A DNA stretch of 64,000 bases from Oscillospiraceae bacterium (lineage in GTDB: Bacteria > Bacillota > Clostridia > Oscillospirales > Oscillospiraceae). The translations under genes and the position numbers were made by a program. The first letter of the stretch is position 1, and every line of letters begins with the position of its first letter. The stretch spans positions 1,612,001-1,676,000 of the forward strand of contig AP025582.1 of assembly GCA_022846075.1 (NCBI GenBank). Direction: 5' to 3'. Under the pieces are notes generated by a model. That model was given only the letters and a program-made list of their open reading frames with translations, had not been told where the DNA came from and made no database searches. Below are positions 44,291-53,385 of this stretch, piece by piece.

Positions 44291-45817
44291 ATGGAATTAG
44301 AATTGGACAGGACGCAGATGAATGGTTATGATGCCCTGCTGGACACTACCCTGCTCCGGGAAGAGACCCTGGAGATGATCGTGCCGGACGCCTGCCCCGA
44401 CATCCTTCGGGTCGTGGAGACCGATGGAAAGGTCCTTCTACGCAGCAAGGAGGCCATGGAAGGGCGGGTGGAGATCTCCGGGACCTTTAAGGCTTGCGTG
44501 CTTTATCTCCCCGACGGGGAGAGCGGTCTGCGGCACCTGGAGGTCTCCATCCCCTTCACGTGCAGCGCCGAGGGGCGGGAGATCGGCCCCAGCTGCAACG
44601 TGGTGGCCAGCCTCCGGCTGCACCATGCCGACACCAGGGCGGTGAATCCCCGCAAAGTCCTGGTGCGGGCGGAAGCGGCCGTGGATGTGGCCGTCTACGC
44701 TCCCATGACGGAAAGTGTCTGCGGTCAAGTGCTGGACGCGGCGGAGCAGAGCGTGGAACAGCTCACCGAGACACGGGAGGTCTATGTCACCGCCTGTGTC
44801 CAGGAAAAGCCCTTCTCGCTCTCCGACGAGGTGGCTCTCTCCGCCAGCAAGCCGGCGGCCGCGGAACTGCTCAAAAGCCGGATGGAGCTGTGCCGGGGGG
44901 AGTCCAAGATCATTGGGAACAAGCTCATTTTCAAAGGGAGCGCCAACGTCAGCCTTTTCTACCGGGGAGAGGATGACGGCGTATATTCCTCCTCGGCGGA
45001 GCTGCCCTTCTCCCAGATCATGGAGGTCTCCGGGGTGGGGGAGAGCGCGGAGTGCGACCTGTCCTTCACCCTGACCGGCGCCAGCTGTTCCCTTGATTCC
45101 GGAGGGGACGGGCGGACCGTGTCGGTCTCTCTGGAAGCGCTGTCCCAGTCGGTGGTGCGGGAATCCAGGATGCTGGAAGTCCTGAGCGACGCGTACAGCA
45201 CCAGCCAGCCCATGGCGGCGGACTGGGAGAATTACCCCATGTCCGAGCGCGTGGACCGGGGTGTCCGCAGCCAGAGCGTCCGGGAGGTCTGGGAGACCGG
45301 CGGCCCCATCCGGGACGTGTTGGACTGCCGCCTGGCGGTGGGCCAAATCGTGAAAAGCAGGGAGGGGGAGCGGATGGTCCTCACCGCCCAGGTGGAGGTG
45401 ACCGCCCTCTATATCGGAGAGGACGGGGGCCTTTACTCCGCCCAGCGGCAGATGAGTGTGCCCTGCGCCCTGGACCTCCCGGAGGAGAGCCAGTGCTTCT
45501 GCCAGTGCGAGGGGGTGGGAGATGTCTACGCCACCCCAGCCGCCGGAGGCATCGAGGCCCGGTTCACCCTGGACTTCCGTTACTGCGCCACGGCACGGCG
45601 GCAGATCACGGCCCTTTCCGCCCTCCGTCCGGCCGAGGCGGTGGAGGTGGAGGGTCCCCAGCCCTCCCTGGTGCTGCGGATGCTGGAGGGGGGAGAGCGG
45701 CTGTGGGATGTGGCGAAGGCTTACGGCACCACCATCGCCGACATCATGAGCGCCAATGAATTGGCAGACGAGGCCGCCGCCATGGGCAGGCTCCTGCTCA
45801 TTCCCAGGAAGCGGTAA
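44291..45817 (+). CDS. sipL: SipL-type spore coat morphogenetic protein (DUF3794 repeats + LysM)
   Basis: A 508-aa protein with repeated DUF3794 domains (about 30-130, 170-280 and 335-440) and a C-terminal LysM domain (about 465-507: LWDVAKAYGTTIADIM, then LLLIPRK). This is the architecture of C. difficile SipL, which binds SpoIVA through its LysM domain and is essential for coat attachment; it is the functional counterpart of Bacillus SpoVID. The chosen ATG has AAGGAG 12 bases upstream. spoIVA begins 13 bases after the stop, so the partners are co-transcribed. Confidence 0.88.
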   Translation: MELELDRTQMNGYDALLDTTLLREETLEMIVPDACPDILRVVETDGKVLLRSKEAMEGRVEISGTFKACVLYLPDGESGLRHLEVSIPFTCSAEGREIGPSCNVVASLRLHHADTRAVNPRKVLVRAEAAVDVAVYAPMTESVCGQVLDAAEQSVEQLTETREVYVTACVQEKPFSLSDEVALSASKPAAAELLKSRMELCRGESKIIGNKLIFKGSANVSLFYRGEDDGVYSSSAELPFSQIMEVSGVGESAECDLSFTLTGASCSLDSGGDGRTVSVSLEALSQSVVRESRMLEVLSDAYSTSQPMAADWENYPMSERVDRGVRSQSVREVWETGGPIRDVLDCRLAVGQIVKSREGERMVLTAQVEVTALYIGEDGGLYSAQRQMSVPCALDLPEESQCFCQCEGVGDVYATPAAGGIEARFTLDFRYCATARRQITALSALRPAEAVEVEGPQPSLVLRMLEGGERLWDVAKAYGTTIADIMSANELADEAAAMGRLLLIPRKR

Positions 45818-45830
45818 GGGGGAGAGGAAA

Positions 45831-47309
45831 ATGGAAGAAAATAAGCTCTACGACGATATTGCCCAGCGCACGGGCGGAGATATCTACATCGGTGTGGTGG
45901 GGCCGGTCCGCACGGGCAAGTCCACCTTCATCAAGCGGTTCATGGAGACTCTGGTCATCCCCAACATCGAGAACGTCTACCGGCGGGAGCGGGCCCGTGA
46001 CGAGCTGCCCCAGAGCGGTTCGGGCCGGACGGTGATGACCGCCGAGCCCAAATTCGTGCCCGAGGAGGCCGTCCGGGTGGATATGGCCGACGGGGCCTCC
46101 TTCGCCGTCCGCCTCATCGACTGCGTGGGCTATATGGTCCCCGGCGCCGTGGGCCAGACCGAGGACGACGCCCCGCGGATGGTGACCACCCCCTGGTATG
46201 ACCACGACATCCCCATGACCGAGGCTGCGGAGATCGGGACGAGAAAGGTCATCGCCGAGCACTCCACCATCGGCATCGTGGTCACCACCGACGGGACCAT
46301 CACCGACATCCCCCGGGAGGACTACATCGAGGCGGAGGAGCGGGTCATTACCGAGCTCAAGGAGCTGGGCAAGCCCTTCCTGGTCCTCCTGAACTCGGCC
46401 TATCCCCAGTCCGACCGGGCCAAGGCTATCCAGGCCGACATTATGGACCGCTACGACGTGACCTGTATGCGCTGCAACTGCCTGGAGCTGGATGAGGAGG
46501 ACGTCACTTCCATCATCAAAGGGGTCCTCTATGAGTTCCCCGTCAAGGAGCTGGACCTTTTCCTCCCCCCCTGGGTGGACGCCCTGCCCTATGACCACCC
46601 CATCAAAAACGGCCTCTACGCCGCCATCCGGGAGGGCTCGGCGGAGATGCGGCGGGTCCGGGACGTGGATGGGGCCATGGCGGCCATCGGCGCCTGTGAG
46701 AGCGTCAGCAGCGCCAGAGTGACCACCATCAACCTAGGCGCCGGTCTGGCTGCTGCCACCCTGGACCTGCCCAGGAGCCTCTTTTACGATACCATCTCGG
46801 CCCAGTCCGGCTTTACGATCGCGGACGATGGGGATCTCATGAGCCTGCTCACCGATTTGGCCAGCGTGAAACGGGAGTACGACAAGGTGGCCCAGGCCCT
46901 TCAGGAGGTCCGGGAGACGGGCTACGGCATTGTGGCCCCCAGCCCGGAGGAGCTGAAGCTGGAGGAGCCGGAGATCGTCAAGCAGGGGGGCCGCTACGGC
47001 GTGCGCCTGAAGGCTTCCGCCCCCAGCATCCATATGATCCGGGCGGACATCGAGACCGAGGTGTCCCCCATCGTGGGCAGCGAGAAGCAGTCGGAGGAGA
47101 TGGTGGGCTATCTGCTCCAGGAGTTCGAGGGAGACACGGCCAAGATCTGGGACTCCAACATCTTCGGAAAATCCTTCCATGAACTGGTGGGGGAGGATTT
47201 GAACACCAAGCTCAAGCGGATGCCGGACGACGCCCGGGAAAAACTCCGGGAGACCCTGCAAAGGGTCATCAACGAGGGCTCCGGCGGGCTCATCTGCATT
47301 ATCCTGTAA
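45831..47309 (+). CDS. spoIVA: Stage IV sporulation protein A (SpoIVA)
   Basis: The ATPase that polymerises on the forespore surface to form the basal coat layer. The length of 492 aa equals Bacillus SpoIVA. Walker A GPVRTGKS is at 24-31; the GTPase-like fold has DCVGYMVPGA and TTDGTITDIPREDY. The C-terminus, which contacts SpoVM, ends GSGGLICIIL. The ATG follows a GGGGAGAGG SD; the frame is open upstream but only inside sipL. Together with spoVM and sipL it forms a complete coat-nucleation module. Confidence 0.97.
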   Translation: MEENKLYDDIAQRTGGDIYIGVVGPVRTGKSTFIKRFMETLVIPNIENVYRRERARDELPQSGSGRTVMTAEPKFVPEEAVRVDMADGASFAVRLIDCVGYMVPGAVGQTEDDAPRMVTTPWYDHDIPMTEAAEIGTRKVIAEHSTIGIVVTTDGTITDIPREDYIEAEERVITELKELGKPFLVLLNSAYPQSDRAKAIQADIMDRYDVTCMRCNCLELDEEDVTSIIKGVLYEFPVKELDLFLPPWVDALPYDHPIKNGLYAAIREGSAEMRRVRDVDGAMAAIGACESVSSARVTTINLGAGLAAATLDLPRSLFYDTISAQSGFTIADDGDLMSLLTDLASVKREYDKVAQALQEVRETGYGIVAPSPEELKLEEPEIVKQGGRYGVRLKASAPSIHMIRADIETEVSPIVGSEKQSEEMVGYLLQEFEGDTAKIWDSNIFGKSFHELVGEDLNTKLKRMPDDAREKLRETLQRVINEGSGGLICIIL

Positions 47310-47311
47310 TG

Positions 47312-47349
47312 AAACAGCGGGGAGACGAAATTTCGTCTCCCCGCTGTTT
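47312..47349. terminator. Bidirectional terminator between spoIVA and the DMT transporter
   Basis: A perfect 38-base palindrome: AAACAGCGGGGAGACGAAA (47312-47330) followed directly by its reverse complement (47331-47349). T-rich sequence lies on both sides. It serves the two convergent genes. Confidence 0.9.
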
Positions 47350-47356
47350 TGATTTG

Positions 47357-48253
47357 TTATTCCTGGCCCAGGATCACGATGCCGATGGCCGCCACGGCGA
47401 TGACGGCGTACTGGGCTTTGGTAAGCTTCTCCTTCAATATGATCCGGCTCCACAGCAGGGAGGCCACACAATAGGAGGAGATCATGGGGGCGGCCACGAT
47501 GACATTATCCCCAATGGCAAAGATGTAGGCGAACTGGCCGGCGGTCTCACAGAGGGCCGCCGTCAGCTTGTACCCCTCCCGGCGCTCCTGCCGGATCTTC
47601 TGCTTTTTGATGAACACCACGTAGATGAAGGCGAAGACCGCCATCATCAGGAAGGTGAGCTCATAGGCGATATTGGCCTGCTCCTCGGCGATGACGGTCC
47701 CCAGCAGGAGGCCGTCCACGAAGGTGCCCAGGCCGTCGATAAAGCAGTAGAGAAGGGGGAAGGCGATGGCGATGATGCTTTTGGAGTGCTTGGCGTCGGC
47801 CGTAAGGCCCTCCGTGGCCCGAAGGGCGTCGTCCTTCCGTTTTTCGATGACCGACAGGGCAAAGACGCCGGCGCACACCAGAACCACGCCGAAAAGCTGA
47901 AGGCCCGACATAGTCTCGCCCAAAAAGAAGAAGCACAGGATGGCGGCCACCGCGCCGGAGGAATTGCAGACGGGGGAAGAGATGGACAGCTCGATGTACC
48001 GAAGGCCCACATACCCGATGATCATGGAGAGGATATAGCAGAAGGAAGCGGGCAGGTAGGTGATGATGTCCCCCAGAGAGAAGGGGGTGCCGGTGGCGAT
48101 GAGGATGGTGGCATGGGTGCCCATCACGAGGCCCACGGCCATAACCATCTTCCAATGGCTGTACTTATCGTCGGGCTTGGAGCCCATCTTGGAGAAGAGA
48201 TCGGAACCGCTCCAGAAAAGAATGGCGATCAGAGACAGGATGAACCAATTCAT
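47357..48253 (-). CDS. EamA/DMT family membrane transporter
   Basis: A 298-aa drug/metabolite-type transporter with about ten membrane helices in two EamA repeats (about 1-140 and 155-295). The substrate is not predictable from sequence. The ATG at 48253 has an AAAGGA SD eight bases upstream; a TTG at 48271 is in frame but lies across the SD. The SD is in the 3' arm of an 11-bp hairpin, and a ~160-base GC-rich leader precedes it, so expression is probably controlled by RNA structure. Confidence 0.88.
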   Translation of the reverse strand: MNWFILSLIAILFWSGSDLFSKMGSKPDDKYSHWKMVMAVGLVMGTHATILIATGTPFSLGDIITYLPASFCYILSMIIGYVGLRYIELSISSPVCNSSGAVAAILCFFFLGETMSGLQLFGVVLVCAGVFALSVIEKRKDDALRATEGLTADAKHSKSIIAIAFPLLYCFIDGLGTFVDGLLLGTVIAEEQANIAYELTFLMMAVFAFIYVVFIKKQKIRQERREGYKLTAALCETAGQFAYIFAIGDNVIVAAPMISSYCVASLLWSRIILKEKLTKAQYAVIAVAAIGIVILGQE

Positions 48254-48260
48254 ATAATGT

Positions 48261-48300
48261 TGTCCTTTCAAATAGTTGACTCATTTTGCTTGAAAGGACA
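48261..48300 (-). promoter_or_regulatory. SD-sequestering hairpin before the DMT transporter
   Basis: On the minus strand TGTCCTTTCAA (48300-48290) pairs perfectly over 11 bp with TTGAAAGGACA (48271-48261) across an 18-base loop. The 3' arm contains the AAAGGA ribosome-binding site of the transporter. Confidence 0.65.
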
Positions 48301-48416
48301 GCGCGGGGGGCGGCCTGCGGGGAAACCGGGTGTTGTGCCAGCACTGGACACGTTTGGCTGGTCGGTGGATCATAAGGCAAAGCCGCCTCCTTTCCTTGGC
48401 CTAAAAGGGCCATCGG
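48301..48416 (-). promoter_or_regulatory. Structured 5' leader of the DMT transporter, candidate cis-regulatory RNA
   Basis: Between the predicted start of transcription (about 48416) and the SD hairpin, the minus strand can form CTTTCC/GGAAAG enclosing GGCC/GGCC, then a GGCGGC/GCCGCC stem closing a region with a CAGC/GCTG hairpin. I could not match it to TPP, SAM, lysine, guanidine, cobalamin, ZTP or T-box consensus. A long untranslated leader with an SD trap fits a translational riboswitch. Confidence 0.4.
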
Positions 48417-48422
48417 AAAGGT

Positions 48423-48451
48423 ATTATACTGGATTTTCCACCTCTTCGCAA
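48423..48451 (-). promoter_or_regulatory. Predicted promoter of the DMT transporter
   Basis: On the minus strand TTGCGA (48451-48446), a 17-bp spacer and TATAAT (48428-48423). It implies a leader of about 160 bases. Confidence 0.65.
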
Positions 48452-48551
48452 TCTTTTTCTTTCTCCGGTCAGTAACGGAAAGGAAGATGGCGGAGCCGTC
48501 GGAGGCTGTACTGTGTAACGCAAAAAAGAAGGCAGAACCCGTCTGGATTTT

Positions 48552-49166
48552 TTACGGTTCGGATGCGGCGAAGCGTTCCATGGCCCCCCGGTCCAAAAGG
48601 CGTAGGGAGCGGTATCCCGTCTCCAGCCAACCCTGGACGGAAAAGCGGGAGAGAACCCGGCTCACGGTTACCCGGCTCACTCCCACGGCGGAACCCAGCT
48701 CCTCGTGTGTGGCGCGGATCACGCCGTCCTCGCCGGCCCGCTCCAAAAGGACGCTGGCCAGCCGGTGATCGGCGGGGCGGAAGGAAATGTCATCCACGTG
48801 GCCAGACAGCATCCGCACTGTCCGGGCCAGGTAGCGGAGCATGGGGAAGGCCAGCTCTGGGTGGGACTGAAAGACCCGGTCCAGCTGGGTCCGGTCCACA
48901 GAGACCGCCCGGCACTCGGAGACAGCCACAGCGGAGGACACCCGGGGGCACTGGTCAAAAAAAGAGGCCTCACCCATCAGATCGCCGGCCTGATGAATGG
49001 TGAGAAGCCGCTCCGAGCCCTCGGGTGAGCTGATAAAGCTTCTGACGGTCCCCTCCGTCAGGTAGTAAAAAGAGTCCGCCTCCGTTCCCTGGAGGTAGAT
49101 CATCTGTCCGGCGGAATAGCGCTTGGCCTGCCGTCCCTCCGCCAAGGGGGACCAATCCTGTCTCAT
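48552..49166 (-). CDS. Crp/Fnr family transcriptional regulator
   Basis: A 204-aa regulator. The N-terminal cyclic-nucleotide-binding beta-roll (about 15-120: [29 protein letters not shown]) is joined by a dimer helix to a winged HTH (about 140-200) with recognition helix [14 protein letters not shown]. It lacks an Fnr cysteine cluster, so it is not an oxygen-sensing Fnr. The ligand is unknown. The ATG at 49166 has a GAGGTGAAGG SD just upstream. Divergent from leuC, with a palindrome over its own -10. Confidence 0.87.
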   Translation of the reverse strand: MRQDWSPLAEGRQAKRYSAGQMIYLQGTEADSFYYLTEGTVRSFISSPEGSERLLTIHQAGDLMGEASFFDQCPRVSSAVAVSECRAVSVDRTQLDRVFQSHPELAFPMLRYLARTVRMLSGHVDDISFRPADHRLASVLLERAGEDGVIRATHEELGSAVGVSRVTVSRVLSRFSVQGWLETGYRSLRLLDRGAMERFAASEP

Positions 49167-49186
49167 ATCCTTCACCTCTTTCTGGA

Positions 49187-49216
49187 ATTGTAGCACGTGT
49201 TACATTCTTTTGGCAA
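49187..49216 (-). promoter_or_regulatory. Predicted promoter of the Crp/Fnr gene
   Basis: On the minus strand TTGCCA (49216-49211), an 18-bp spacer and TACAAT (49192-49187), 20 bases before the ATG. Confidence 0.6.
49190..49203. promoter_or_regulatory. Near-palindrome overlapping the Crp/Fnr promoter, candidate operator
   Basis: GTAGCACGTGTTAC is palindromic at 12 of 14 positions and covers part of the -10 and spacer of the regulator promoter. It suits autorepression by a dimeric regulator and could also affect leuC, 60 bases to the right. Confidence 0.4.
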
Positions 49217-49264
49217 GAACTCTGTCATACTGTTTTCAACAAAACCGCAAGGAGGGACCCGAAG

Positions 49265-50524
49265 ATGGGAATGACCATGACGCAAAAGATCCTGGCCAGG
49301 CACGCTGGGCTGGAGCAGGTGGAGGCCGGACAGCTCATCGAGGCCAAGCTGGATCTGGTGCTGGGCAACGACATCACCACCCCGGTTGCCATCACGGAGT
49401 TTGAGAAGGCGGGGCTGACCCAGATCTTTGACAAGGACAAGATTGCCATTGTCCTGGACCACTCCACCCCCTGCAAGGACATCAAGTCCGCCCAGCTGTG
49501 CGCTCAGGCCCGGGAGTTTGCCCACCGCTTCCAGGTCACCCATTTCTACGACGTGGGCCAGATGGGCATTGAACACGCGCTGCTGCCCGAGAAGGGCCTC
49601 GTCGCCCCAGGGGAGGCAATCATCGGGGCGGACTCCCACACCTGTACATACGGCGCCCTGGGGGCCTTCTCCACCGGCGTGGGCTCTACCGACATGGCCG
49701 CGGGCATGGCCACCGGCCTGGCCTGGTTCAAGGTGCCCTCCGCCATCAAGGTGACCTTGACGGGCAGGCTGCCCAAATATGTGGGGGGTAAGGATGTGAT
49801 CCTCCACCTCATCGGCACCATCGGTGTGGACGGCGCCCTTTACAAATCCCTGGAGTTCGCCGGCGAGGGCGTGGCCTCCCTCTCAATGGACGACCGTTTT
49901 ACCATCGCCAACATGGCCATTGAGGCGGGGGCCAAAAACGGCATCTTCCCCGTAGATGAAAAGACCCGGGCCTATTTGAAGGGCCGGGTGGACCGCCCCT
50001 GGGAGGCCGTGGAGCCAGACACCGACGCGGTCTACGACCAGGAGGTGGTCATCGATCTCTCCGCCCTGCGGCCCACTGTGGCCCTGCCCCATCTGCCCTC
50101 CAACACCAGGACGGTGGACGAGGCGGCGGGGATGCCCGTTCAGCAGGTGGTCATCGGCTCCTGCACCAACGGACGGCTGAAGGACCTGGCGGAAGCTGCC
50201 GAGATCCTCAAGGGAAAAAAGGTTTGCGACGGGGTGCGGTGCATCGTCATTCCCGCCACCCAGCAGATCTACATGGACGCCATGAAGGCGGGCTACGTGG
50301 CGATCCTCATCGAGGCTGGCTGCGCCGTCTCCACCCCCACCTGCGGCCCCTGCCTGGGCGGGCATATGGGCGTCCTCTCCGACGGGGAACGGGCGGTTTC
50401 CACCACAAACCGCAATTTTGTGGGCCGCATGGGCCCCGTCAGCTCGGAGATCATCCTGGCCAGCCCCGCCGTGGCGGCGGCCACCGCCATCACCGGCGTC
50501 ATCACCGACCCGGCCAAGGTCTAA
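49265..50524 (+). CDS. leuC: 3-isopropylmalate dehydratase large subunit
   Basis: Isomerises 2- to 3-isopropylmalate in leucine synthesis with LeuD. The 419 aa are typical of the shorter, archaeal/Clostridial LeuC type. Cluster ligands are in GSCTNGR and in [20 protein letters not shown] and [12 protein letters not shown] are aconitase-family signatures. The ATG at 49265 has an AAGGAGG SD nine bases upstream. leuD and leuB follow directly; no leuA is in the window. Confidence 0.95.
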   Translation: MGMTMTQKILARHAGLEQVEAGQLIEAKLDLVLGNDITTPVAITEFEKAGLTQIFDKDKIAIVLDHSTPCKDIKSAQLCAQAREFAHRFQVTHFYDVGQMGIEHALLPEKGLVAPGEAIIGADSHTCTYGALGAFSTGVGSTDMAAGMATGLAWFKVPSAIKVTLTGRLPKYVGGKDVILHLIGTIGVDGALYKSLEFAGEGVASLSMDDRFTIANMAIEAGAKNGIFPVDEKTRAYLKGRVDRPWEAVEPDTDAVYDQEVVIDLSALRPTVALPHLPSNTRTVDEAAGMPVQQVVIGSCTNGRLKDLAEAAEILKGKKVCDGVRCIVIPATQQIYMDAMKAGYVAILIEAGCAVSTPTCGPCLGGHMGVLSDGERAVSTTNRNFVGRMGPVSSEIILASPAVAAATAITGVITDPAKV

Positions 50525-50539
50525 CGGAGGTGTAAAGGA

Positions 50540-51025
50540 ATGAAAGTTTACAAGTATGGCGACAACGTGGATACCGACGTTATCATCCCCGCCCGCCACC
50601 TGAATAACCCGGACCCCAAGGCCCTGGCCTCCCACTGCATGGAAGATATCGACGCCGCCTTTGCCTCCACTGTGGAGGAGGGGGACATTATGGTGGGCGG
50701 CGCCAACTTCGGCTGCGGCTCCTCCCGGGAGCACGCCCCTCTGGCCATCAAGGCCAGCGGAATCAAATGCGTCATCGCCAAGAGCTTCGCTCGCATCTTT
50801 TACCGCAACGCCATCAACATCGGTATGCCTATTCTGGAGTGTCCCGAGGCGGTGGACGGCATCGGGGCGGGGGATACGGTCAGTGTGGACTTTGCCACCG
50901 GCAGGATCGTCAATGAGACCAGCGGGGCCTCCTGGCAGGCCGCGCCCTTCCCGGCGTTCATCGACGGCATCATTCAAAGCGGGGGCCTGCTGAAGTCCTT
51001 GAAGGCCCGGGGGGTGGCGAAATGA
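50540..51025 (+). CDS. leuD: 3-isopropylmalate dehydratase small subunit
   Basis: The swivel-domain partner of LeuC; 161 aa. [17 protein letters not shown] and [15 protein letters not shown] are diagnostic. The GGAGGTG SD is at 50526-50532. It overlaps leuB by four bases. Confidence 0.95.
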   Translation: MKVYKYGDNVDTDVIIPARHLNNPDPKALASHCMEDIDAAFASTVEEGDIMVGGANFGCGSSREHAPLAIKASGIKCVIAKSFARIFYRNAINIGMPILECPEAVDGIGAGDTVSVDFATGRIVNETSGASWQAAPFPAFIDGIIQSGGLLKSLKARGVAK

Positions 51026-52107
51026 ACTATAAGATCGCGCTCATCCGGGGCGACGGCATCGGCCCCGAGGTGGTGGACGAGGCGGTGGGTGTCCTGAACA
51101 CCGTTGCGGAAAAGTTCGGCCACCAGGTAGAATATGTGGACGTCCTGCTGGGCGGCTGCGCCACGGACGCGGTGGGAAAGAGCTATCCCGACGGCACCGC
51201 CGAGCGGTGCAAGACCTGCGACGCCGTCCTGCTGGGCGCCGTGGGCGGCCCCAAGTGGGGGGCCGACAAGCCCGCCGAGCAGCGGCCTGAGACGGCTCTG
51301 CTGGCCCTCAGAAAGGATCTGGGCCTGTATGCCAATCTCCGACCCGCCAGCCTGCGCCCCGCTATGACGGAAGCCTGCCCGCTGAAAAAAGAGACGGCGG
51401 ATAAGGGCATCGACCTGATGATAGTCCGGGAGCTCACCGGCGGGATCTATTTCGGCAAGCGGAATAAATACCAGACCGAGGACCGGGGAATGGAGGCCAC
51501 CGACCTGATGGCCTACTCCGAACAGGAGATCGAGCGCATCGGCCGCCGGGCCTTTGAGCTGGCCCGGCTCCGCCGGGGCAAGGTGTCCAGCGTGGACAAG
51601 GCCAACGTATTGGAGACCTCCCGGCTGTGGCGGAACGTGATGCACCGCCTGGCGGCGGAATATCCCGACGTCCAATATGAGGATGTGTTGGTGGACAACT
51701 GCGCCATGCAGCTGGTACGGGACCCCGGCCAATTCGACGTGGTGGTTACCGAGAACATGTTCGGCGACATCCTCTCCGACGAGGCCTCCATGGTCACCGG
51801 GTCCATCGGGTTACTGCCCTCCGCCTCCATCGGGGACGGCGCCCCCGGCCTTTATGAGCCTATCCACGGTTCCGCCCCCGACATCGCCGGGCAGGACAAA
51901 GCGAATCCCATCGCCACCATCCTGTCTGTGGCGATGATGTTCCGCTACTCCTTCCAGAGGGCGGCCGAGGCCGACGCTATCGAAAGGGCGGTCGATGCCG
52001 TCTTGGCGGAGGGCTGGCGCACACCTGACATCGCCAAGCCCGGCGAAAAGGCGGTCGGCACCCGGGAGATGGGACGTCTCATCCGTGAAAAAGTAAATAT
52101 GATATAA
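51022..52107 (+). CDS. leuB: 3-isopropylmalate dehydrogenase
   Basis: Oxidatively decarboxylates 3-isopropylmalate with NAD; 361 aa. GDGIGPEVV opens the protein, GAVGGPKWG and [10 protein letters not shown] follow, and the metal-binding [13 protein letters not shown] and [19 protein letters not shown] close the active site. It ends the leuCDB operon at a terminator that also carries the stop codon of the convergent glycosyltransferase. Confidence 0.96.
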   Translation: MNYKIALIRGDGIGPEVVDEAVGVLNTVAEKFGHQVEYVDVLLGGCATDAVGKSYPDGTAERCKTCDAVLLGAVGGPKWGADKPAEQRPETALLALRKDLGLYANLRPASLRPAMTEACPLKKETADKGIDLMIVRELTGGIYFGKRNKYQTEDRGMEATDLMAYSEQEIERIGRRAFELARLRRGKVSSVDKANVLETSRLWRNVMHRLAAEYPDVQYEDVLVDNCAMQLVRDPGQFDVVVTENMFGDILSDEASMVTGSIGLLPSASIGDGAPGLYEPIHGSAPDIAGQDKANPIATILSVAMMFRYSFQRAAEADAIERAVDAVLAEGWRTPDIAKPGEKAVGTREMGRLIREKVNMI

Positions 52108-52110
52108 AAA

Positions 52111-52138
52111 ACCGCCGGTCTCAGACCGGCGGTCTTTC
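52111..52138 (+). terminator. Intrinsic terminator of leuCDB
   Basis: ACCGCCGGTCT (52111-52121) pairs perfectly with AGACCGGCGGT (52123-52133) around a single unpaired base, so the innermost pairs must open to form a loop; CTTTCTT follows. A-rich sequence on the left gives a T-run for the opposite strand, so it can serve both genes. Confidence 0.8.
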
Positions 52139-52975
52139 TTCCATGCCCAGCTTGGGGGAGAGGGGAGGGACGGACCCGTCCGTGGCGGCGGAGAGGAGAT
52201 AGCGGTAGATCCCCGCTTTTTGCTCCTCGTAGAGGTCCAGCTTTTGATAGAGCTCCTTGTAACAGTCAAAAGTCATCCGCTTGGTGGCGATGGTCCTGCG
52301 GAGCGAAGCCTGTGTGTTCACCAGGCTGTCCTCCCGCTTGCGGTAATAATAAAGGGGCTTGGGCACGGTGGCGATGAGACGGGCATATTCGATGTAGTCC
52401 AGGTTGAACAGAAAGTCCTCGCACCAGCTCACCTGAGAGGAACAGCGCAAATGCTGTGCCTCCACGATGGAGCGGCGGTAAAACTTGTTCCAGAGCACCC
52501 CGTAATAATAGTTGGCGGGAGCCTTCATCATCTCCCCGGCAAATTCCTGGCGGGTGAGGACTCCCTCGGTCTTGATATGCCCCCTCTGAATAAGACGGCC
52601 GCCGGCCACCCGGTAAAAATGCACCAGGACCAGGTCGGCCCCCGTACTCTCGGCTGTATGGACAAAGGTCTCGGTGGCGTCGGGCGTGAGCCAGTCGTCC
52701 CCGTCCACAAACTGAAGGTATTTTCCCTGGGCCTGGTCCATGGCCTGGTTCCGGCTGTCGGAGACGCCGGAGTTTGGCTTGTCGATGAGACAGAACCGGC
52801 TGTCGGCGCGCTCATAAGAGCGGCAGATGTAAGGGGAGGCATCGTCGCTGCCGTCGTTGACCAGCAAGACCTCAAACTCCCGGTAAGCCTGAGCCTTGAT
52901 GGAGTCCAGGCATTGCTCCAAATAGGGAGCTACATTATAGACGGGGACGATGATGGATACCAGTGGTTTTCCCAT
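52121..52975 (-). CDS. Glycosyltransferase family 2
   Basis: A 284-aa inverting glycosyltransferase of the GT-A fold. VSIIVPVYNVAPYLEQCLDSI, LLVNDGSDD and the metal-binding FVDGDDW (DxD) are typical of GT2 enzymes that build surface polysaccharide. No membrane helices are apparent. The acceptor and sugar are unknown, and no other polysaccharide genes adjoin. Its final codons form the leuCDB terminator. A TACAAT -10 (53019-53014, minus strand) lies upstream, next to an A6T6 tract shared with the divergent arsR promoter. Confidence 0.87.
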   Translation of the reverse strand: MGKPLVSIIVPVYNVAPYLEQCLDSIKAQAYREFEVLLVNDGSDDASPYICRSYERADSRFCLIDKPNSGVSDSRNQAMDQAQGKYLQFVDGDDWLTPDATETFVHTAESTGADLVLVHFYRVAGGRLIQRGHIKTEGVLTRQEFAGEMMKAPANYYYGVLWNKFYRRSIVEAQHLRCSSQVSWCEDFLFNLDYIEYARLIATVPKPLYYYRKREDSLVNTQASLRRTIATKRMTFDCYKELYQKLDLYEEQKAGIYRYLLSAATDGSVPPLSPKLGMEERPPV

Positions 52976-53046
52976 GGAGGCACCTCGCTTTTCATGATTC
53001 CATGTGCCTGTCTATTGTATCAAAAAATTTTTTAAAAAGAAAGGGT

Positions 53047-53074
53047 TGACAAATTAGAACATTTGAATATAATG
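53047..53074 (+). promoter_or_regulatory. Consensus sigma-A promoter of the arsR-reductase-thioredoxin operon
   Basis: A perfect TTGACA (53047-53052), a 16-bp spacer and a perfect TATAAT (53069-53074), 26 bases before the GTG start. A strong promoter that would need repression. Confidence 0.8.
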
Positions 53075-53080
53075 ATATTG
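53067..53080. promoter_or_regulatory. Inverted repeat over the -10, candidate ArsR operator
   Basis: AATAT (53067-53071), four bases, then ATATT (53076-53080). It covers the -10 box, so binding by the ArsR-type protein encoded just downstream would block RNA polymerase. Half-sites are AT-rich like known ArsR/SmtB sites. Confidence 0.45.
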
Positions 53081-53100
53081 TAAACGATGGAGGTGAGGAC

Positions 53101-53385
53101 GTGGAACCCCAATACGAGGAGGAGGCAGAGCTTCTGAAGGCACTGGCCCATCCGGTACGGCTTGAGATTGTCCATGGACTTTTGACCTGCGGCTGCCGAA
53201 ACGTGGGATGCATGGTGTCCCACACCGGCCAGTCCCAATCCTGCGTATCCCAGCACTTGGCCCGTCTGAAGGCCGCCGGGGTCGTGAAAGCGGAGCGGTC
53301 CGGCAATGAGGTCTATTACGATCTGGACGATCCCCGGGTGGCCGGTCTGCTTCGGGCCCTGTTCCGGGAGGAGGGAAACACATGA
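53101..53385 (+). CDS. ArsR/SmtB family regulator with CxC motif
   Basis: A 94-aa winged-helix repressor. ALAHPVRLEIVHGLL is the first ArsR block; the recognition helix is GQSQSCVSQHLARLKAAG. Cysteines C30, C32, C37 and C48 surround the place where ArsR and CadC proteins carry their ELCVCDL metal or thiol sensor, so it probably senses metal, arsenite or redox state. The start is GTG with the SD GGAGGTGAG. It overlaps the flavoprotein gene by four bases, so it most likely controls the thioredoxin operon. Confidence 0.86.
   Translation: MEPQYEEEAELLKALAHPVRLEIVHGLLTCGCRNVGCMVSHTGQSQSCVSQHLARLKAAGVVKAERSGNEVYYDLDDPRVAGLLRALFREEGNT

Noticed and set aside
48165-48413. 82-codon minus-strand frame in the DMT transporter leader
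   Set aside because: It has no SD, begins at about the predicted transcript start, overlaps the transporter out of frame and has no recognisable domain. The region is better explained as structured leader.
48301-48416. Known riboswitch class before the DMT transporter
   Set aside because: I looked for conserved cores of TPP, SAM, lysine, cobalamin, ZTP, guanidine and T-box elements and found none, so I named no class.
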